Positions 22,576-34,280 of a stretch of DNA of 64,000 bases are shown here, in pieces. The stretch is taken from contig OZ020611.1 of assembly GCA_963971575.1 (NCBI GenBank), positions 241,390,654 to 241,454,653 on the forward strand. The letters are read 5' to 3'. The DNA is from Liopterus haemorrhoidalis. Taxonomy: Eukaryota; Arthropoda; Insecta; Coleoptera; Dytiscidae. Both the position numbers and the translations under genes were made by a program. Each line of letters starts with the position of its first letter. Position 1 is the stretch's first letter. The notes under the pieces were generated by a model. The model was not told where the DNA came from, did not search any database, and saw only the letters and a program-made list of their open reading frames with translations.

Positions 22576-23510
22576 AATTACAATAATAAAACTCACATTT
22601 AAGTATTGAAAATATAGATTTATTCGTTTATTCATTTATAAAAATAAATATAAAATTCTATATGATAAATTACACATATTGGCACAGAAAATGGCAACAA
22701 TGAATATAAATATATTATTTATGATTATTTTATAAATTTGTTTATAATTTACTAAAAACTTATATAAAACCATTCCAATTTATTCTTAAAGCGTCACACA
22801 GAGCTTTCGTCATTAACCATCATTATTGGTTTCATTTCATTCTGAGTGCATTATTTTAGATTTAATACAAGAAAACGAAGATTATCAAAAAAATTTTCTT
22901 CAGTAACTCAACTACTGTATAGTTATATATAAATAAATAGTGGGGTTGTCATACACAAAGTGTTATTAAAACGCGACCTTAAAGTTGTAAAAATAGATCT
23001 TTTCTTGCTAGTATTTTTTGCCAACGTTGCCATTACTCCCCAACAACCATTTATACCATAAATGTACCACCACTTCGTTCTGTGGCACATTATCAGGGCC
23101 CCCGCGTAATTTTCAGCCGCCCGTTTGTAGTTATTTTGCCATAGTTATTTAGATATTAAATGCAGTTTGACAGTCGCAGGTGCAGTTTTAATCCGAAGGG
23201 AAGCTGACCGCGCAAGCATTCCGAGACTGTCGATGCAATTCGTCCGTGGTACATATAACATTTTTACACATAAATTAAAAATATCTAAAAATAATGTTTT
23301 GACAATTGTATTGTTTATATTGTATAGGTAAACCTTTTTAAGATTACATTGCCAAAGTGGCAAAATCGAAATTAATCTTTTACAATATAACAACTTATGT
23401 GAAATAATTTTCAGAAGAGCAATGTTTAGAAGAAGATTATTACTGTTTTCTAAAAGAAGGATTGAACCCAATCTGACTTTGACTTTAGTAATAAATACAA
23501 TATTACGATC
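22576..23510. other. Unassigned AT-rich sequence
   Basis: A minus-strand frame at 23145-23528 (127 codons) has no motif known to me and overlaps the hAT end at 23511. I read it as chance. No other feature. Confidence 0.35.
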
Positions 23511-23895
23511 AGTGGTGGCTCGTGACAAAAATGTTTGGAATTCTGCAAGGAAGAAGAAAAAAAAATAATAGTAAAAATTATATGCTTATGTTGTTCCCTT
23601 AATGCAATTTCTTGAATATTAATGCAATACGCCGGTCTTTCTTAGCAGCAAATTTATCTATAACTTTATCGGTGAAGTTCGGTATTGTTGATATGATTTT
23701 TTTTTTCTATTGACAGCTCTAAACAGGCCGTTAGACGATATTCACATATCGAGTTTCTGAGAAAAGTTTTTATCCGTATTAGAGTGGAAAAACAACGTTC
23801 GGCTTCATCAGTAACTATGGGTGTTTTTACAAGAATTTGTAACAATTTCTTTGTCTCCACCATCGATTCGTCCAAATTATTTAAAATTATAAATA
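23511..23895 (-). mobile_element. hAT remnant with C-terminal dimerisation segment
   Basis: CAGTGGTGGCTCGTGACAAA at 23511 is a typical hAT terminus. On the minus strand 23666-23875 encodes KLLQILVKTPIVTDEAERCF, then FSTLIRIKTFLRN and RLTACLELSIEKK, the conserved C-terminal hAT pattern (T.AERCFS...K..LR). The 5' part is missing. A 35-bp minisatellite abuts it. Confidence 0.65.
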
Positions 23896-24009
23896 GAATG
23901 TAAACATTTACTTACTGCCCAACAAGCAAAGAATGTAAACATTTACTTACTGCCCAACAAGCAAAGAATGTAAACATTTACTTACTGCCCAACAAGCAAA
24001 GAATGTAAA
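23896..24009. repeat. 35-bp minisatellite, three perfect copies plus a partial one
   Basis: Unit begins GAATGTAAACATTTACTTAC and ends CTGCCCAACAAGCAAA. Three copies are identical and a fourth breaks off after GAATGTAAA. Confidence 0.95.
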
Positions 24010-25219
24010 TAATCGAATTAGACCTGAACTAGCTCTACTGCCGCTCTGAACGATAGTGTTTTTGCCGCCCTTTATAATTAATTATAGATAATTATTAATT
24101 GATTATAATGAAATTTGATACCAACTTCAAACATGTATTACCTCTGGCTCGGAATTTATTGTTGGGGGGGGGGGGCTGAGAAGACATACATTTTTTTCTT
24201 TTTACTCCTTTAAAAATTACAAATTTTCAACCGCTAATGGCTCTTTGTCCTGCTTTCTTCTTTGAAAGATGGTGGATGTTCATGTTTAGTGATGTGAAAA
24301 AAGGTCAAGTCGAATAAAAAAAGTTTAGCGTCCAGGGGGAGGGGGGCACAAGCCCGCCTTCCCTTGAGTGAGCGTCTGTATTACCTTCTTTTCAAAAAAC
24401 TTTTTCAAAATGTTTTACTGTTTTATTGGATTTTAATGATTATAATTTTCTTTTTTACCAATTTTGCTGCCTACTAAATTTGCCGTTCTGGTCAGTTGCC
24501 CTGCTTGCGCCCCCCTATATCGAGCCAGGGTCCGCGTCACTTTCGTATTAAATTTAAAATTTTAATTTTGTTCGCTCCGGCTAGCTGATTTTGGATGGAC
24601 GCTCTGCCATATAGTCTTTAAGAGCCGTTCGTTATCGCTTTCACGCTGTGGTTATGCCTACTAAGTGGCGCTATCTTTGCAAGATATATGGATGTTTGCT
24701 GGTTCATGTATTATTTGAATACAGTTTGTATATAGTTTATATTATCGCTTGTTTATATATTTAAAAAAATGATTAAAGTGCCCGTTGTTTCCTGAACTTT
24801 CTTTCAGAGGCCTTTAGTGCAGTAGCAGTCTTCAAGGGGGCCCCTTTCTTACAACGTATCAGCACTCAAAGGTAAGTCTCGTTTTGCCATTTCTACCCCT
24901 ATTTCAGCCCATTTTACCCGAACAAGCACAACCAGAAATACAATCCACACTTTAACCGTTTCTCCTGACGTTACTCTTAAGATCGACGCAACACCTTTAC
25001 CTCTGGAATTATGGCGTAAGTACAGTCAACGCACAAAAAATCTGTGTGACGTTTAATTGAATAAATTATTTTTAATCTTTCGAAAGATTTAAAAACAGTA
25101 TATTAAAAATATTTATAATATAATAATTTAAAGGAAAACAGTATTTAAAAAAGTAAATTATGGCAATATTGTTAATTAATTTGCATTTTTTAGAATCTGA
25201 ATAATGGTTTTATATCTTC
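24010..25219. other. Intergenic sequence after gene C
   Basis: Contains a G-run (12 G) near 24164 and GGGGGAGGGGGG near 24337. A plus-strand exon-like piece (24807-24871: TTTCTTTCAG acceptor, 65-base open frame, GTAAGT donor) is followed only 36 bases later by another acceptor-like TATTTCAG and a 96-base frame ending in GTAAGT. The spacing is too short for a normal intron. I suspect a mobile-element leader, without proof. Confidence 0.3.
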
Positions 25220-25494
25220 TTATTTGAAGAAACTCTTTATCCTATATTCTTCATAGTATTCTTCTTCGTCTTTTCCTTTGACCTGTTCTTTCTCTGGTTT
25301 CTCGCATTTCTTGTCTTTACATCTATCCTTCTTCCTTGATGGCAATTTGAGGTATCCTTCAGGTGAAAGCGGAAGTAGGGCGTCCTCGGCGGCAACTCCA
25401 GCTATGGCGGTGGCGACTGGGCGAGCTATGGCCAGACCTCCAGGTCCTACTACGGCGGTCGCGATTGGTTTACTGGCTGCTACACCTCCTATAC
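25220..25494 (-). CDS. Gene C, terminal exon with Gly/Ala-rich GPGG module
   Basis: The acceptor TTTTTCAG is followed at 25494 by a phase-1 continuation. The exon encodes GVAASKPIATAVVGPGGLAI, then ARPVATAIAGVAAEDALLPL and a basic/Cys pair (KKDRCKDKKC), and ends in an acidic Glu/Tyr-rich tail (KDEEEYYEEYRIKSFFK) with stop at 25220. The hydrophobic Ala/Gly/Val repeat with GPGG matches the C-termini of genes D and E. I believe this is the insect DUF4774 module, from memory. Proteins with it are secreted and of unknown role. The sequence suggests a matrix or cuticle-type structural protein. Splicing to 29673-29972 is in phase. Confidence 0.8.
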
Positions 25495-25900
25495 CTGAAA
25501 AATAATTTATTTCCAATTATTATCTGCAAAAAAATTATAAATTAAATAGAATTTGATAATTTATTTACTCCAGTACAAATAAGTAGTACTTTAACAACTG
25601 TAATGCGTACTTAATTAACTATTTTTGGTTAGGTAGTAGAAAAGAACAAAGAAATAAGATAATAAAATAAATAGATTATCAATAAATATAACATATATAG
25701 CTAAGAAGGAATTAAATCTATTAGATACCTTTCAACTGAAAATAAATTAAAGTTTGGCAACAAATCCTATAATATAATACGCCTGTTTCTATGTTCGTAT
25801 CATAGAGGTTCGTATGTTCGACCGGTCGTTTCTTCATTCCCCGATAGAGGCGCGCATATGTTAATTATTTATGTCAAAATTGTTTAAAATATATTGTTGA

Positions 25901-26002
25901 TGCAATAATAGTGAATTTTCTACGAACACTTTTTATAATTATTATAAGATGCAATAATAGTGAATATTCTACGAACACTTTTTATAATAATTGATAGAAT
26001 TG
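25901..26002. repeat. Two-copy direct repeat, period ~49 bp, in gene C intron
   Basis: GCAATAATAGTGAATTTTCT and GCAATAATAGTGAATATTCT are each followed by ACGAACACTTTTTATAAT. Confidence 0.85.
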
Positions 26003-26344
26003 TAAGAAATTATTGTTTATGTATTGGACAGTAGTGTGCTGTAATTTTTGTTTTGAGTGTTGACAATAAATTAGTAAAAATGACAGTTGTGTTTTTCATT
26101 AAAAAATCACTTCACAATTATTAATTTAGTTGTGAAATACACGGATCGGTTTTTTTACGAAACAAAACACAGAAAAACGTTATCCTTCCGTGGTATTCGA
26201 CATTTTTGATTAAAATTATTATTAGCAGAAAAATAATTATTTAAAAAAATATTTGGTTTTGATGAAAGTAAGAAAAATGTGACTTTTTTTTCTTTATTAT
26301 TATTTTTTCAATGCTTTATTATTTTTTTATTTTTACGATTTATA

Positions 26345-26792
26345 GGACAAGATTTACAATATCCCACTGCAAACTCTATACAGATGGCAGCACATAACGA
26401 CTACACTAAATAATTCAAGATTTATCAGTGGCTCTAAAACAATGGTTTCTGTTTATTTATCACATTAAAATATCATTTACCTTTTAGTTTAGGTTAGATT
26501 CACCTTAAAAGCACTATCTTAGGTTATGGTTGATAACTGTTTATTATTATTTTTTTTTTATAAACTACCTGAAAATAAATTGTATTTTAACTGTTCTGTG
26601 CAGGGCTAGGGACAGTGATTCACCTTAAAAGCACTATCTTAGGTTATGGTTGATAACTGTTTATTTATTTTTTTTATAAACCACCTAAAAATTGTTTTAA
26701 AAGTTCTGCACAGTCCCACCTGTTTAGAATCTCTGTATATTGAACAAATGACGCATGCGCAGTGTTCAGTGGGATATTGTAAATCTACCCCC
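26345..26792. mobile_element. MITE with long inverted ends and internal tandem duplication, in gene C intron
   Basis: Ends AGATTTACAATATCCCACTG and its complement CAGTGGGATATTGTAAATCT. Inside, a unit of about 113 bp starting GATTCACCTTAAAAGCACTA is present twice in tandem. No coding region. Confidence 0.75.
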
Positions 26793-26814
26793 TGATTTGA
26801 GATATAGTGTAAGT

Positions 26815-26930
26815 ACGCTTTTTTCCGTGTGCCCTTTTTGCCGTGTGTATTTTGTATTTTTTCATGTGTGCTTTTTTCCGTGTGCGTATTAATCCGTGTG
26901 CGTTTTTTCCGTGTGCGTATTTTTATATTA
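26815..26930. repeat. Irregular TTTTTCCGTGTGCG repeats
   Basis: About six imperfect copies of TTTTTTCCGTGTGCGTATT, the unit varying in length. Confidence 0.6.
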
Positions 26931-27099
26931 TATAAGAAAATGGAAAATTAATTTTAATAAATATATTTTAAATTTAACGTCTCAAATCTTTTTTAGTTTT
27001 AACATTATAAATATAATGCACTGAGTGAAAATGAATCGTTTTCCCATCTTAAAAAGTTAATGATTTAATAATTCGGATTAATGCTCATTATTTGTCCAG

Positions 27100-27244
27100 T
27101 TTTTAATAATGGGCGAAGAGTTGATTCAATTTGAATTGGATGAAGTTAGGCGTATAGCTAGAGAAAGAAGTCTGAGGTGTCGAGCAAGTTCCACATTAAG
27201 GTAATGATTTGTTTGCCAACACAGTTGGCAACGGGTGCACTAGT
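27100..27244 (+). mobile_element. Helitron 3' end, fragment
   Basis: Stem TTGCCAAC-ACA-GTTGGCAA followed by CGGGTGCA and CTAGT at 27240-27244, the Helitron terminus. Just upstream a frame MGEELIQFELDEVRRIARER may be a trace of a Helitron ORF. The 5' end was not located. Confidence 0.5.
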
Positions 27245-27688
27245 TTAAAATAATAACATTAACCGAAGACCAGTTACTGTATTTGGTCCATAAGGGCACA
27301 TGGGGCACGAGCCCAAGGCCCCCGGCTTGATGGGGGCCTCAAAATACCGAGGTCGTCGTTTACATGGAAAAAAGAGGAGCTCAATTTCTAGTGCAATATT
27401 ACTAAGAATTGCCGTTAAAATTTCTAAATTTAAATGTAAATCGAAAACCAGATGAGATTTCTAAATATTTTTTAAACAATGAACAAAATTTATCTAAACC
27501 TAAAAAATTAAAAAAAAATACATAATGTAAAATTTCTTAATTAATCCTATAAAATGTATACAAATATTTAAATAACTTTAAAATATATTTTTTTTAAATT
27601 TATTTAAAACTTATATTATTGTTTAATTGATTTTACTCGGTAGTATAGTAAAATTTACTAACCATTATTACCTATACCATATAATATA

Positions 27689-28996
27689 CAAGGTGTCTCA
27701 AAAGAAATTTTATATTTATTTAGCTTACTGCGTGAACGCAACGTATCCGAGGGGAGTGGGGGTTATGTCAATCGGTAGCCTGGCTCTTGGGAATTCAATC
27801 GCTATGGAGCGTTTCTCGGGAGCAGGCCGCGCGATATGCGTGCGAGAGTTTTACAAAAACGGTGATTCGGCGACTGTAGCGCGTAGAAAATTCTGCAGTA
27901 TTCGAGGTTTTCGCCAATTAAATGATGCGCCAAGCATTCCTCTCATTCGACATTGGGTTAAAAAGTTTGAAGAGACTGGTACAACGCTGGATAAATCAAA
28001 ATCCGGGCGACCTAGGTCATCAAGAACGGTAGAAAACGTGGAGAATGTTAATCAGTCTGTTCGTGACGACCCGAACCTTTCAATTCGGAAGCGCGCAAGT
28101 GCTTTAAATGTGCATAGATCATCATTACATCGCATTATGCACAAAGACCTAAAGCTGCACCCCTACAAAATTCAATTGGTGCAAGAATTAAAGCCCCAAG
28201 ATGCCAGTCAGAGGCTTAATTTCGTAAATCAGGTGATTGAGCGATTTTCAACGTTTACCAACATTTTGTTTTCGGATGAAGCTCATTTTCATCTTAATGG
28301 CCACGTAAATAAGCAGAACTGCCGCTACTGGAGTGCAACGAATCCGAAACGCAAACATCAGAAACCCCTACATTCGCCTAAAGTGACCGTATGGGCTGCG
28401 ATGTCGGCGCGAGGAATTATCGGCCCTTACTTTTTTGAAGACGAATGGGGGCGTGCAGTTACAGTGAATTCAGAGCGTTCTGTGGAGATGTTAGACAACT
28501 TCTTGGTACCTGAACTGCAAAACTTTCCTGGCTATAACCAAAGAACATGGTTCCAACAGGACCGAGCAACTTCACACGTCCAATATGTCTCTGCCACGTA
28601 TTCGTGAAATTTTCTCAGGCAAATTGATCTCCCGGAGAGGTGACATAAATTGGCCTCCTCGCAGTCCAGATTTAACCCTTATGGACTTTTTCCTATGGGG
28701 TTATCTTAAATCTAAAGTTTACGCCAATAAACCGACTTCACTGACGCATTTGAAAGAAAATATCCGTCACGAAATGGCAGCCATCCCTGAGACCACCTGC
28801 CGAGACGTCATAAGTAATTTTACTGTTCGATTAAATGAGTGCCGAGAACGCGAAGATCTACATTTAGACGATATTATTTTTAAGAAATAAATCCCCAAAA
28901 AATGTAGTTTAATAATTAATAAACATTTTTTCTATATACGGCTTACTTTTTTTTTAATCGATCCACTAAATATAAAATTTCTTTTGAGACACCTTG
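27689..28996 (+). mobile_element. Tc1/mariner-type element, copy 2 of 3, longest ORF
   Basis: CAAGGTGTCTCAAAAG at the left and CTTTTGAGACACCTTG at the right, both next to TA (27687-27688, 28997-28998). It is 1308 bp, full length, in an intron of gene C on the opposite strand to the gene. Confidence 0.92.
27765..28890 (+). pseudogene. Transposase (HTH plus DDE), copy 2, one frameshift
   Basis: ATG 27765 (MSIGSLALGN) or 27804 (MERFSGAGRAICV). Order: HTH with FYKNGDSATVARRKFCSIRG, then GRPRSSRTVENVENVNQSV, then a second HTH region RKRASALNVHRSSLHRIM, FSDEAHFHLNG (Asp 1), WFQQDRATSH (Asp 2) and SPDLTLMDFFLWG (Asp 3), and a C-terminus ending DDIIFKK. Compared with copies 1 and 3 a 2-bp loss (ACACAC to ACAC) at about 28575 shifts the frame just after Asp 2. 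Pro to Leu has changed TPMD to TLMD. Using copy 3 as a guide, 41 residues separate the second and third Asp. The N-terminal pattern resembles DUF4817-type transposases. It is non-functional but young. Confidence 0.9.
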
Positions 28997-29672
28997 TACT
29001 ATAGAATAGTAAAATATACAAACTAAGGGATATGAATAATTTCTATTTTTGTTAGAAAAAAATATTCAATAAATTTAAACTAACAACTCAATTTTAAGCA
29101 ATCAATATTGAAATAATAATAATAGATATTAAATTTTTGTATGTGATTATTGCTATTTATAAAATTTACAAAAAAATACGTATATGCATTTTTATTTTCA
29201 TTATTAATGTTTACAAAAAACTGGGATCCAATTTTCTCCGTGTAACTTGCAAAAGGGCCAAAACTCTGCGTGCCCAAGGGCCCCTGCATGGCCTAAGACG
29301 GCCCTGGTCGTAATGACACTTGCTAATTAGTGGAAAACAACAGAAATAGACGAATATTATATAAGATTTTTTTAAATTCGTAACTTGCTTAGCGAATTAT
29401 TTACTTATTACTTCAGTATTTATTTTACATCAAAATTACACTTAATTGGTATGGTTGTACTCATAATTTATGTGCCTTTCAAAATATGTCAAGATACATA
29501 TGGTGTTCCATTTAAATTTTTCATAGATAGTGGAATAATATCCGTATTTTATAGACATTTTTTTTATATATCATGTAGTATGAAGCAACTTTCAAATTTA
29601 ACGTTATACCCAATCTTCAATAATAATAATGTTATGCATTGGGTGATGTAACTTCAACTACCCTATATTTAC

Positions 29673-29972
29673 CTGCTACAGCTAATCCAACTGGTTTCGC
29701 TTCAGCAACACTAGCATCTGGTGATGGAAGGTTAATAGCTACTCCATCTCCCTCCTCTTTATCACCATTTCCTCCCATCTCTTCACCCACATTCTCTTCC
29801 TCTTTATCCTCCTTATCCTCTTTATCTCCACCATTACCAGTAAGCTTGCTACCGAACTTTTCCTTCTTCTTCTCGAACCAGAACTGGAGGTTGGATCTTT
29901 CCTCAGTGTCTTCTTGTTGGTGCTGCTGGAACTGAGCCAGGTTTTGGGATGAAAGATTTAGTTGTTCAATGC
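29673..29972 (-). CDS. Gene C, middle exon, acidic
   Basis: Bordered by acceptor GTTTCCAG (before 29972) and donor GTAAAT (after 29673). The phases are 1 in and 1 out, matching both neighbours. It encodes IEQLNLSSQNLAQFQQHQQE, a Gln-rich helix, then a charged run (DKEDKEDKEEENVGEEMGGN), and ends VAEAKPVGLAVAG, which already begins the Val/Ala/Gly module completed in the last exon. Splitting the module between two exons distinguishes C from E, where it lies in one exon. About 100 residues. Low-complexity acid content suggests a disordered secreted spacer. Confidence 0.8.
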
Positions 29973-30351
29973 CTGGAAACCAAATCAATTTTAATGTCTT
30001 GAATGACAACGGGGAAGTACTAGGCTAGAGTACAGATGAATATATTTTTTGTCATTTACTAGATACTCGTACCTGAGAAATCCACATCAATTTTTGTTGT
30101 TTTATAAACTTTTTTTTTATTATTAAGAGTATTTAACAGATACATCAACAATACAGTTATTAGTACCTGGGTACATTATTTTACAATTATGGCTTTACAT
30201 ATATCATATATTTTGGGGTTTTGCTATAATTTTTTGGGGTTTTGGTTATATTTTGTCTTAGATTCCTATTGTTTTCAGGTATTGGAGAATATTTACGATA
30301 TTTTGCATTTTGTTTGACAGTGCTGTTTCCATGGTTGTGGGAATTTTGTGT
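29973..30351. other. Gene C intron sequence
   Basis: AT-rich. A repeated TTTTGGGGTTTTGSTATA motif lies near 30210-30250. Nothing else recognised. Confidence 0.4.
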
Positions 30352-31015
30352 TTTTACCGACCGCCAACATATATAAGGGAGGTATTGTGATCATACCAAT
30401 TTTGACGTTTCGAGATTTCGATGGATCTCCACGAATTGAGGTCCCTACATAACGTTTTGACTATTTTTAGCATGATGTCTGTCGGTCTGTCTGTCGGTCT
30501 GTCTGTACGTCTGTCTGTCCGTCTGTCTGTCCGTCTGTCTGTGTACACGTGCAGAGCAAATTCGGCTGAAAGGATTTTTATGAAACTTTATATTTAAGCT
30601 TCTGCCATCAATGGCACAAGTTGATCAATTTTTGGTAAAAATCAGTTGACTAAAAATGGGAGTTTACTCGTGTCGATTTTAAGATTTTTGCGAATATTTC
30701 ACAACAGAAAAATATTTCGAAAAAATTTATTTAACAAAAGTTGCTATAAATACCATAACTAATAATTTTTATTTGAGACGTTTTTTGATAAAACGAAAAA
30801 TTTCGAAAAAATTTTGTAAAATTTTTTAAGTATCTATTTATTCGTACTTATATGTAATGCTTCCATGGTTATAATAAATAATATCTCTGTTAGAAAATAT
30901 TAGGCCAAGTTATTTCTACTGTGCTGCTAGAATCAAGAGATACTCGCCTGAAATATTCATAAACAAGTAGGTTGTGATGGCGGTCGGTCCTGTGGTGGCC
31001 ACAGCTGATTTTTTC
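30352..31015 (+). mobile_element. CTGT-microsatellite element with ACCGACCGCC ends
   Basis: Starts TTTTTACCGACCGCCAACAT and ATATATAAGGGAGGTATTGT. A CTGT/CGGT tract lies at 30479-30541, and the element ends GGCGGTCGGTCCTGTGGTGG. The start and end are inverted with respect to each other. The two arms of the palindrome at 50.76-51.95 kb are the same element. Confidence 0.7.
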
Positions 31016-31182
31016 CCTTCTTCTTCGGTTGATATGGTTTATAAACTTTTATTGAATTGCGAATTTGTCTTTACTTTTTACCAACCACCACATGTATAAG
31101 AGAGATATTGTGATCCAGAGCAGGACAAAGTCTTTCGCCCCCAATCTTAACTAAATAAAAAAGGAAAACTAATCGCAGTCAG

Positions 31183-31539
31183 AGTCGCAGAAGGGGGGGG
31201 GGGCGGAGAGGGCGATGGCCCCTAGCACACTAAGGAAAAGGGCGCTGACGAGCTTGACTAAGGGACGCCATATTGCGAAGGTGAGGACCTTTTTTTTTGC
31301 TCATCACTTGGTTTTTGGGAGGTGAGGACCTTTTTTTGCTCATCACTTGGATTTCGGGAGGTGAGGACCTTTTTTTTGCTCATCATTTGGATTTGGGGAG
31401 GTGAGGACCTTTTTTTTTGCTCATCACTTGGATTTTGGGAGGTGAGAACCTTGTTTTTGCTTATCACTTACATTTATTTGCCAAGGGCGCCAAAACACGG
31501 TTTTGCCCCTAGCGCAAGTTTTCCTTACTGCGGCTCTGA
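31183..31539. mobile_element. MITE with TIR CAGAGCCGCAGTAAGG and minisatellite, copy 2
   Basis: Left end CAGAGTCGCAGAAGGGGGGG, right end CCTTACTGCGGCTCTG. Five units of about 40 bp of the form GGTGAGGACCTTTTTTTTGC plus TCATCACTTGGATTTTGGGA lie at 31279-31475. Opposite orientation to 5536-5821. Confidence 0.8.
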
Positions 31540-32104
31540 TCTGAGTGATGACCAATAAAAAGGAGGCGTGATTTTTGGGCCTCAATTCTCTCTTGTACCC
31601 TTACCAACTTTGCGCCCGAGGCGAGTGTCTCACTCATCACACCCTAGATCCGGCCCTGTTGTGATCATAATATTTAGACATTTTGAGATTTCGATGGATG
31701 TCCATGAATTGATATCTTTACATAATATTTTGCCTATTTTTAGCATGTCGGTCCGTCGGTTCATCTGTTTGTCTGTAGATCCGTCTGTCGGTCCGCCTGT
31801 CTCTTTGTCTGTGCCGCTCCGTGGACTCGGATAGAACGAATTTGGCTAAATTGATTTTTACGAAATTTTTTATTTAACCTTTTGACATCAATAACGCCAT
31901 TAGATCAAATTTGAATAAAAATCAATCGATCGAAAGTGGAAGTTTACTCGTGTTCTTTTAAAGATTTTTGCGACAAGGAAGTATTGTAATGTTTTGACAT
32001 TTCGAAATTTTTACAGGTTAACACAAACTACAATCTGTGTCAGCTTAGAATACTGTGTGTAAGAAGATATGAGCTGTTTGTCCTTGTTTCTGATTGGTTT
32101 AGAA

Positions 32105-33211
32105 CAGTGTTCTTCAACCTTTTTGTCCCGGCGGGCCGGTGAAAATAGGATAAACATTTCGCGGACCGGCTGAAAGCTAAGAGACAAACAAATACTAATA
32201 CAGATAGTATTTTATTATTATATAGGTATATGTTATACAGTTATACAATTACAATTTTTAGTGCGACATGTGTGGCTGCTTCTTTGTTAGAAAAATTGAT
32301 ATACGTGGCTGCAAAATTATTTCTGAGAGACGAAGCGCTGCGTTAACATTCATTCGATTTCTCTGTTTGGTTTTTTGTATCGACATGGCTGAAAAGTATT
32401 TTCGCACAAATAGGAAGTCGAAAAATTGAACAATACTTTGATAGCTTTAAAATTATAAGATGGATATTCTTTTTCTAGCGATATGTCTGGACACCAGAGT
32501 GACATCAGAAGACAACACGATCAGCTTTATTTTCACGAGGATCAAGTGCACATGACTATATATCTTCCAAAAATGGATTATTAATCCAGAAGTTACCTTT
32601 ACGAGGATCTGTATTTTCAGGGAAATAAATGTTGACTTAATATGTTGAATATGACTTAGGCCCGGTTTTTCCACCTTCAGATAAAGTTCCAGGTAACTAT
32701 CTGACAGATAAGGTTATTTGTAACTTCATGTGCTGAATAAATGTCATCCCTTCTTTCTATACAAATGTATCTATCGGATAGTTATCTAACGGATAATGAG
32801 ACTGACGTATTGGATTCACTGACTGGTATTGACATTTATTCAGCAGATGAAGTTACAAATAACCTTATCTGTCAGATAGTTACCTGGAACTTTAACTGAA
32901 GGTGGAAAGACCGGGCCTTAATGGTTGACATCCGCAGCAATTAAAAATTCTTCCAAAAGTGGAAACATTTCTATATCTTCCTCTTGTAAGCGACTATTCC
33001 AACAAGCTAGCTTCTTCAGAAGTATGAAATATTTTTCATACTGCGAGAGGCGTTGTCTTGGGGCTAGTAAATATTAAATAAATCATGGTTCGGACAAAAG
33101 TTAGCTTCTGCGTCTACTAAAAAAATGTGCTATATACCTACTCATGAACAGAATTGTGCATCTATATGATACGGTCAAAATTTTTCGCGGACCACAGGTT
33201 GAAGAACACTG
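32105..33211 (-). mobile_element. hAT element remnant
   Basis: CAGTGTTCTTCAACCT and inverted CAGTGTTCTTCAACCTGTGG, with exact duplication gtttagaa at 32097-32104 and 33212-33219. On the minus strand near 32560-32640 a trace FPENTDPRKGNFWINNPF matches the C-terminal region of ZBED/SCAND3-like hAT transposases, from memory. Interrupted by a palindromic MITE at 32659-32917. Confidence 0.85.
32659..32917. mobile_element. Palindromic MITE, PIF/Harbinger-like
   Basis: Inverted ends of about 85 bp start GGCCCGGTTTTTCCACCTTC, with TTA on both sides (32656-32658, 32918-32920). The middle is under 90 bp, so the element folds almost fully on itself. Confidence 0.85.
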
Positions 33212-33360
33212 GTTTAGAACATCATTCCTATTACAATGAAATAGTTATTTGTGTAGCATGGCCAAAAAGTAGATCTTTTTCGGCCGAATCTGAATTTGAA
33301 GGCAGAGGCGCAGCCGAGGACTTCAAACATATAAGGATCTGCAATGACACTTTTACATAC

Positions 33361-33626
33361 CTTTATCATATCTTTGTTTTTCTTCATCATTCAACTGTGT
33401 CTTATGCTTGGTGGCTTCATGAAGCCTTATGATGTCGAGAGCGGCCTGATGAATACTTTTAATGTCTTGTGCGAATTGTGACTGAGGTTTCGAATCTACA
33501 AACTTCTGCTGTAGAATGTTGGTAGTGATTGTTCCGTCTGGCGCTTCTATTATTTCTAGGGTCTGTCCTTTTGCTCCACCATAGTAAGGGATGTGTGTTA
33601 TAATATTTTCTTGGGAACTTCTACTC
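33361..33626 (-). CDS. Gene C, 5'-most identified exon
   Basis: Acceptor TATTTTTCAG before 33626, donor GTATGT after 33361. The incoming phase is 2, as is also required at gene D and present after the signal exons of A and E. It encodes SRSSQENIITHIPYYGGAKG, then EIIEAPDGTITTNILQQKF, and a helical, charged end (EATKHKTQLNDEEKQRYDK) that joins the next exon in phase 1. The frame is fully open between the splice sites (88 codons plus 2 bases). No signal sequence is present, so at least one upstream exon is missing. I did not find it between 33.6 and 40.9 kb. Confidence 0.75.
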
Positions 33627-34197
33627 CTGAAAAATAAATATAATATTACCGTCTGTAGAATAGTGTATAAATATTAATAGTGCGTAGTGCGTTGTGTCGT
33701 CGGTTTGTAATTTGCAAACTAAAGTTCGATTCCTGTCAATTTTAATTTTTCTGTTTTCTTTTGCATTTTTATTTTGTTTAAATTATTTTGTCAAAATTCT
33801 AGTTATATTTTGGTAAATGTTGCATTTAATTTTCAAAAATGTAAATTTAATAACCAGTGGGAAGTGTTGAAATTATAATTTAATTCTATGTTTGAATGTA
33901 TACGAAATCAGAGGGCGGGGCTTATGATTTAAACAACCAATGGAAGACATAAGCGCGCTTTTCAAAATCATAATGAACCTTGCTATATAAAAAAAAAATA
34001 CTGCACATATTTAAAAACTTAAATAATGGTATTAGGCATTTGAATTAAAATTCATAAAAAAATATTTTGACTCAAAATTTGTTTTGGAATCCCAAATAAT
34101 CATCATAGGGAAAAATTGCTAAGCGATATGACATCTGGTGGGATTTTAGGAACTACAGAAATAGACATTCCATCGCGCTTTTTAGGGTTTTGTAGGT

Positions 34198-34230
34198 ATG
34201 ACCAAAAAACCCTTATACCGTCATTTTGTC

Positions 34231-34276
<46 letters not shown>

Positions 34277-34280
34277 TCGG
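34198..34280 (+). repeat. (CTGT)n tract in a repeat element
   Basis: About eleven CTGT units directly after GTCATTTTGTCG. The sister copy at 35.95 kb has three. Any frame across it (VCLSVCLS) is an artefact of the repeat. Confidence 0.9.

Larger units (their letters stand above)
27289..29310. mobile_element. Probable hAT-like element split by a Tc1/mariner-type element
   Basis: The left part has GGGCACGAGCCCAAGGCCCC. The right part has GTGCCCAAGGGCCCCTGCAT and CCTAAGACGGCCCTGG, which reads inverted as CCAGGGCCGTCTTAGG, a motif known from hAT ends. A clean target duplication was not seen, so the borders are approximate. Confidence 0.35.

Noticed and set aside
23145..23528. 127-codon minus-strand frame
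   Set aside because: Lys/Leu/Ile/Asn composition expected from AT-rich DNA, no motif, and it runs into a hAT terminus.
23896..24009. Regular 35-bp repeats as a CRISPR-like array
   Set aside because: Units are contiguous without variable spacers, and the setting is eukaryotic.
25278..25545. Two plus-strand frames opposite the gene C last exon
   Set aside because: Antisense shadows of the GPGG module.
30354..30548. Frame with RRTDRRTDRPTD at the CTGT elements (also 50760-51015, 51692-51944)
   Set aside because: Microsatellite translation, repeated in each copy of the element and on both strands.
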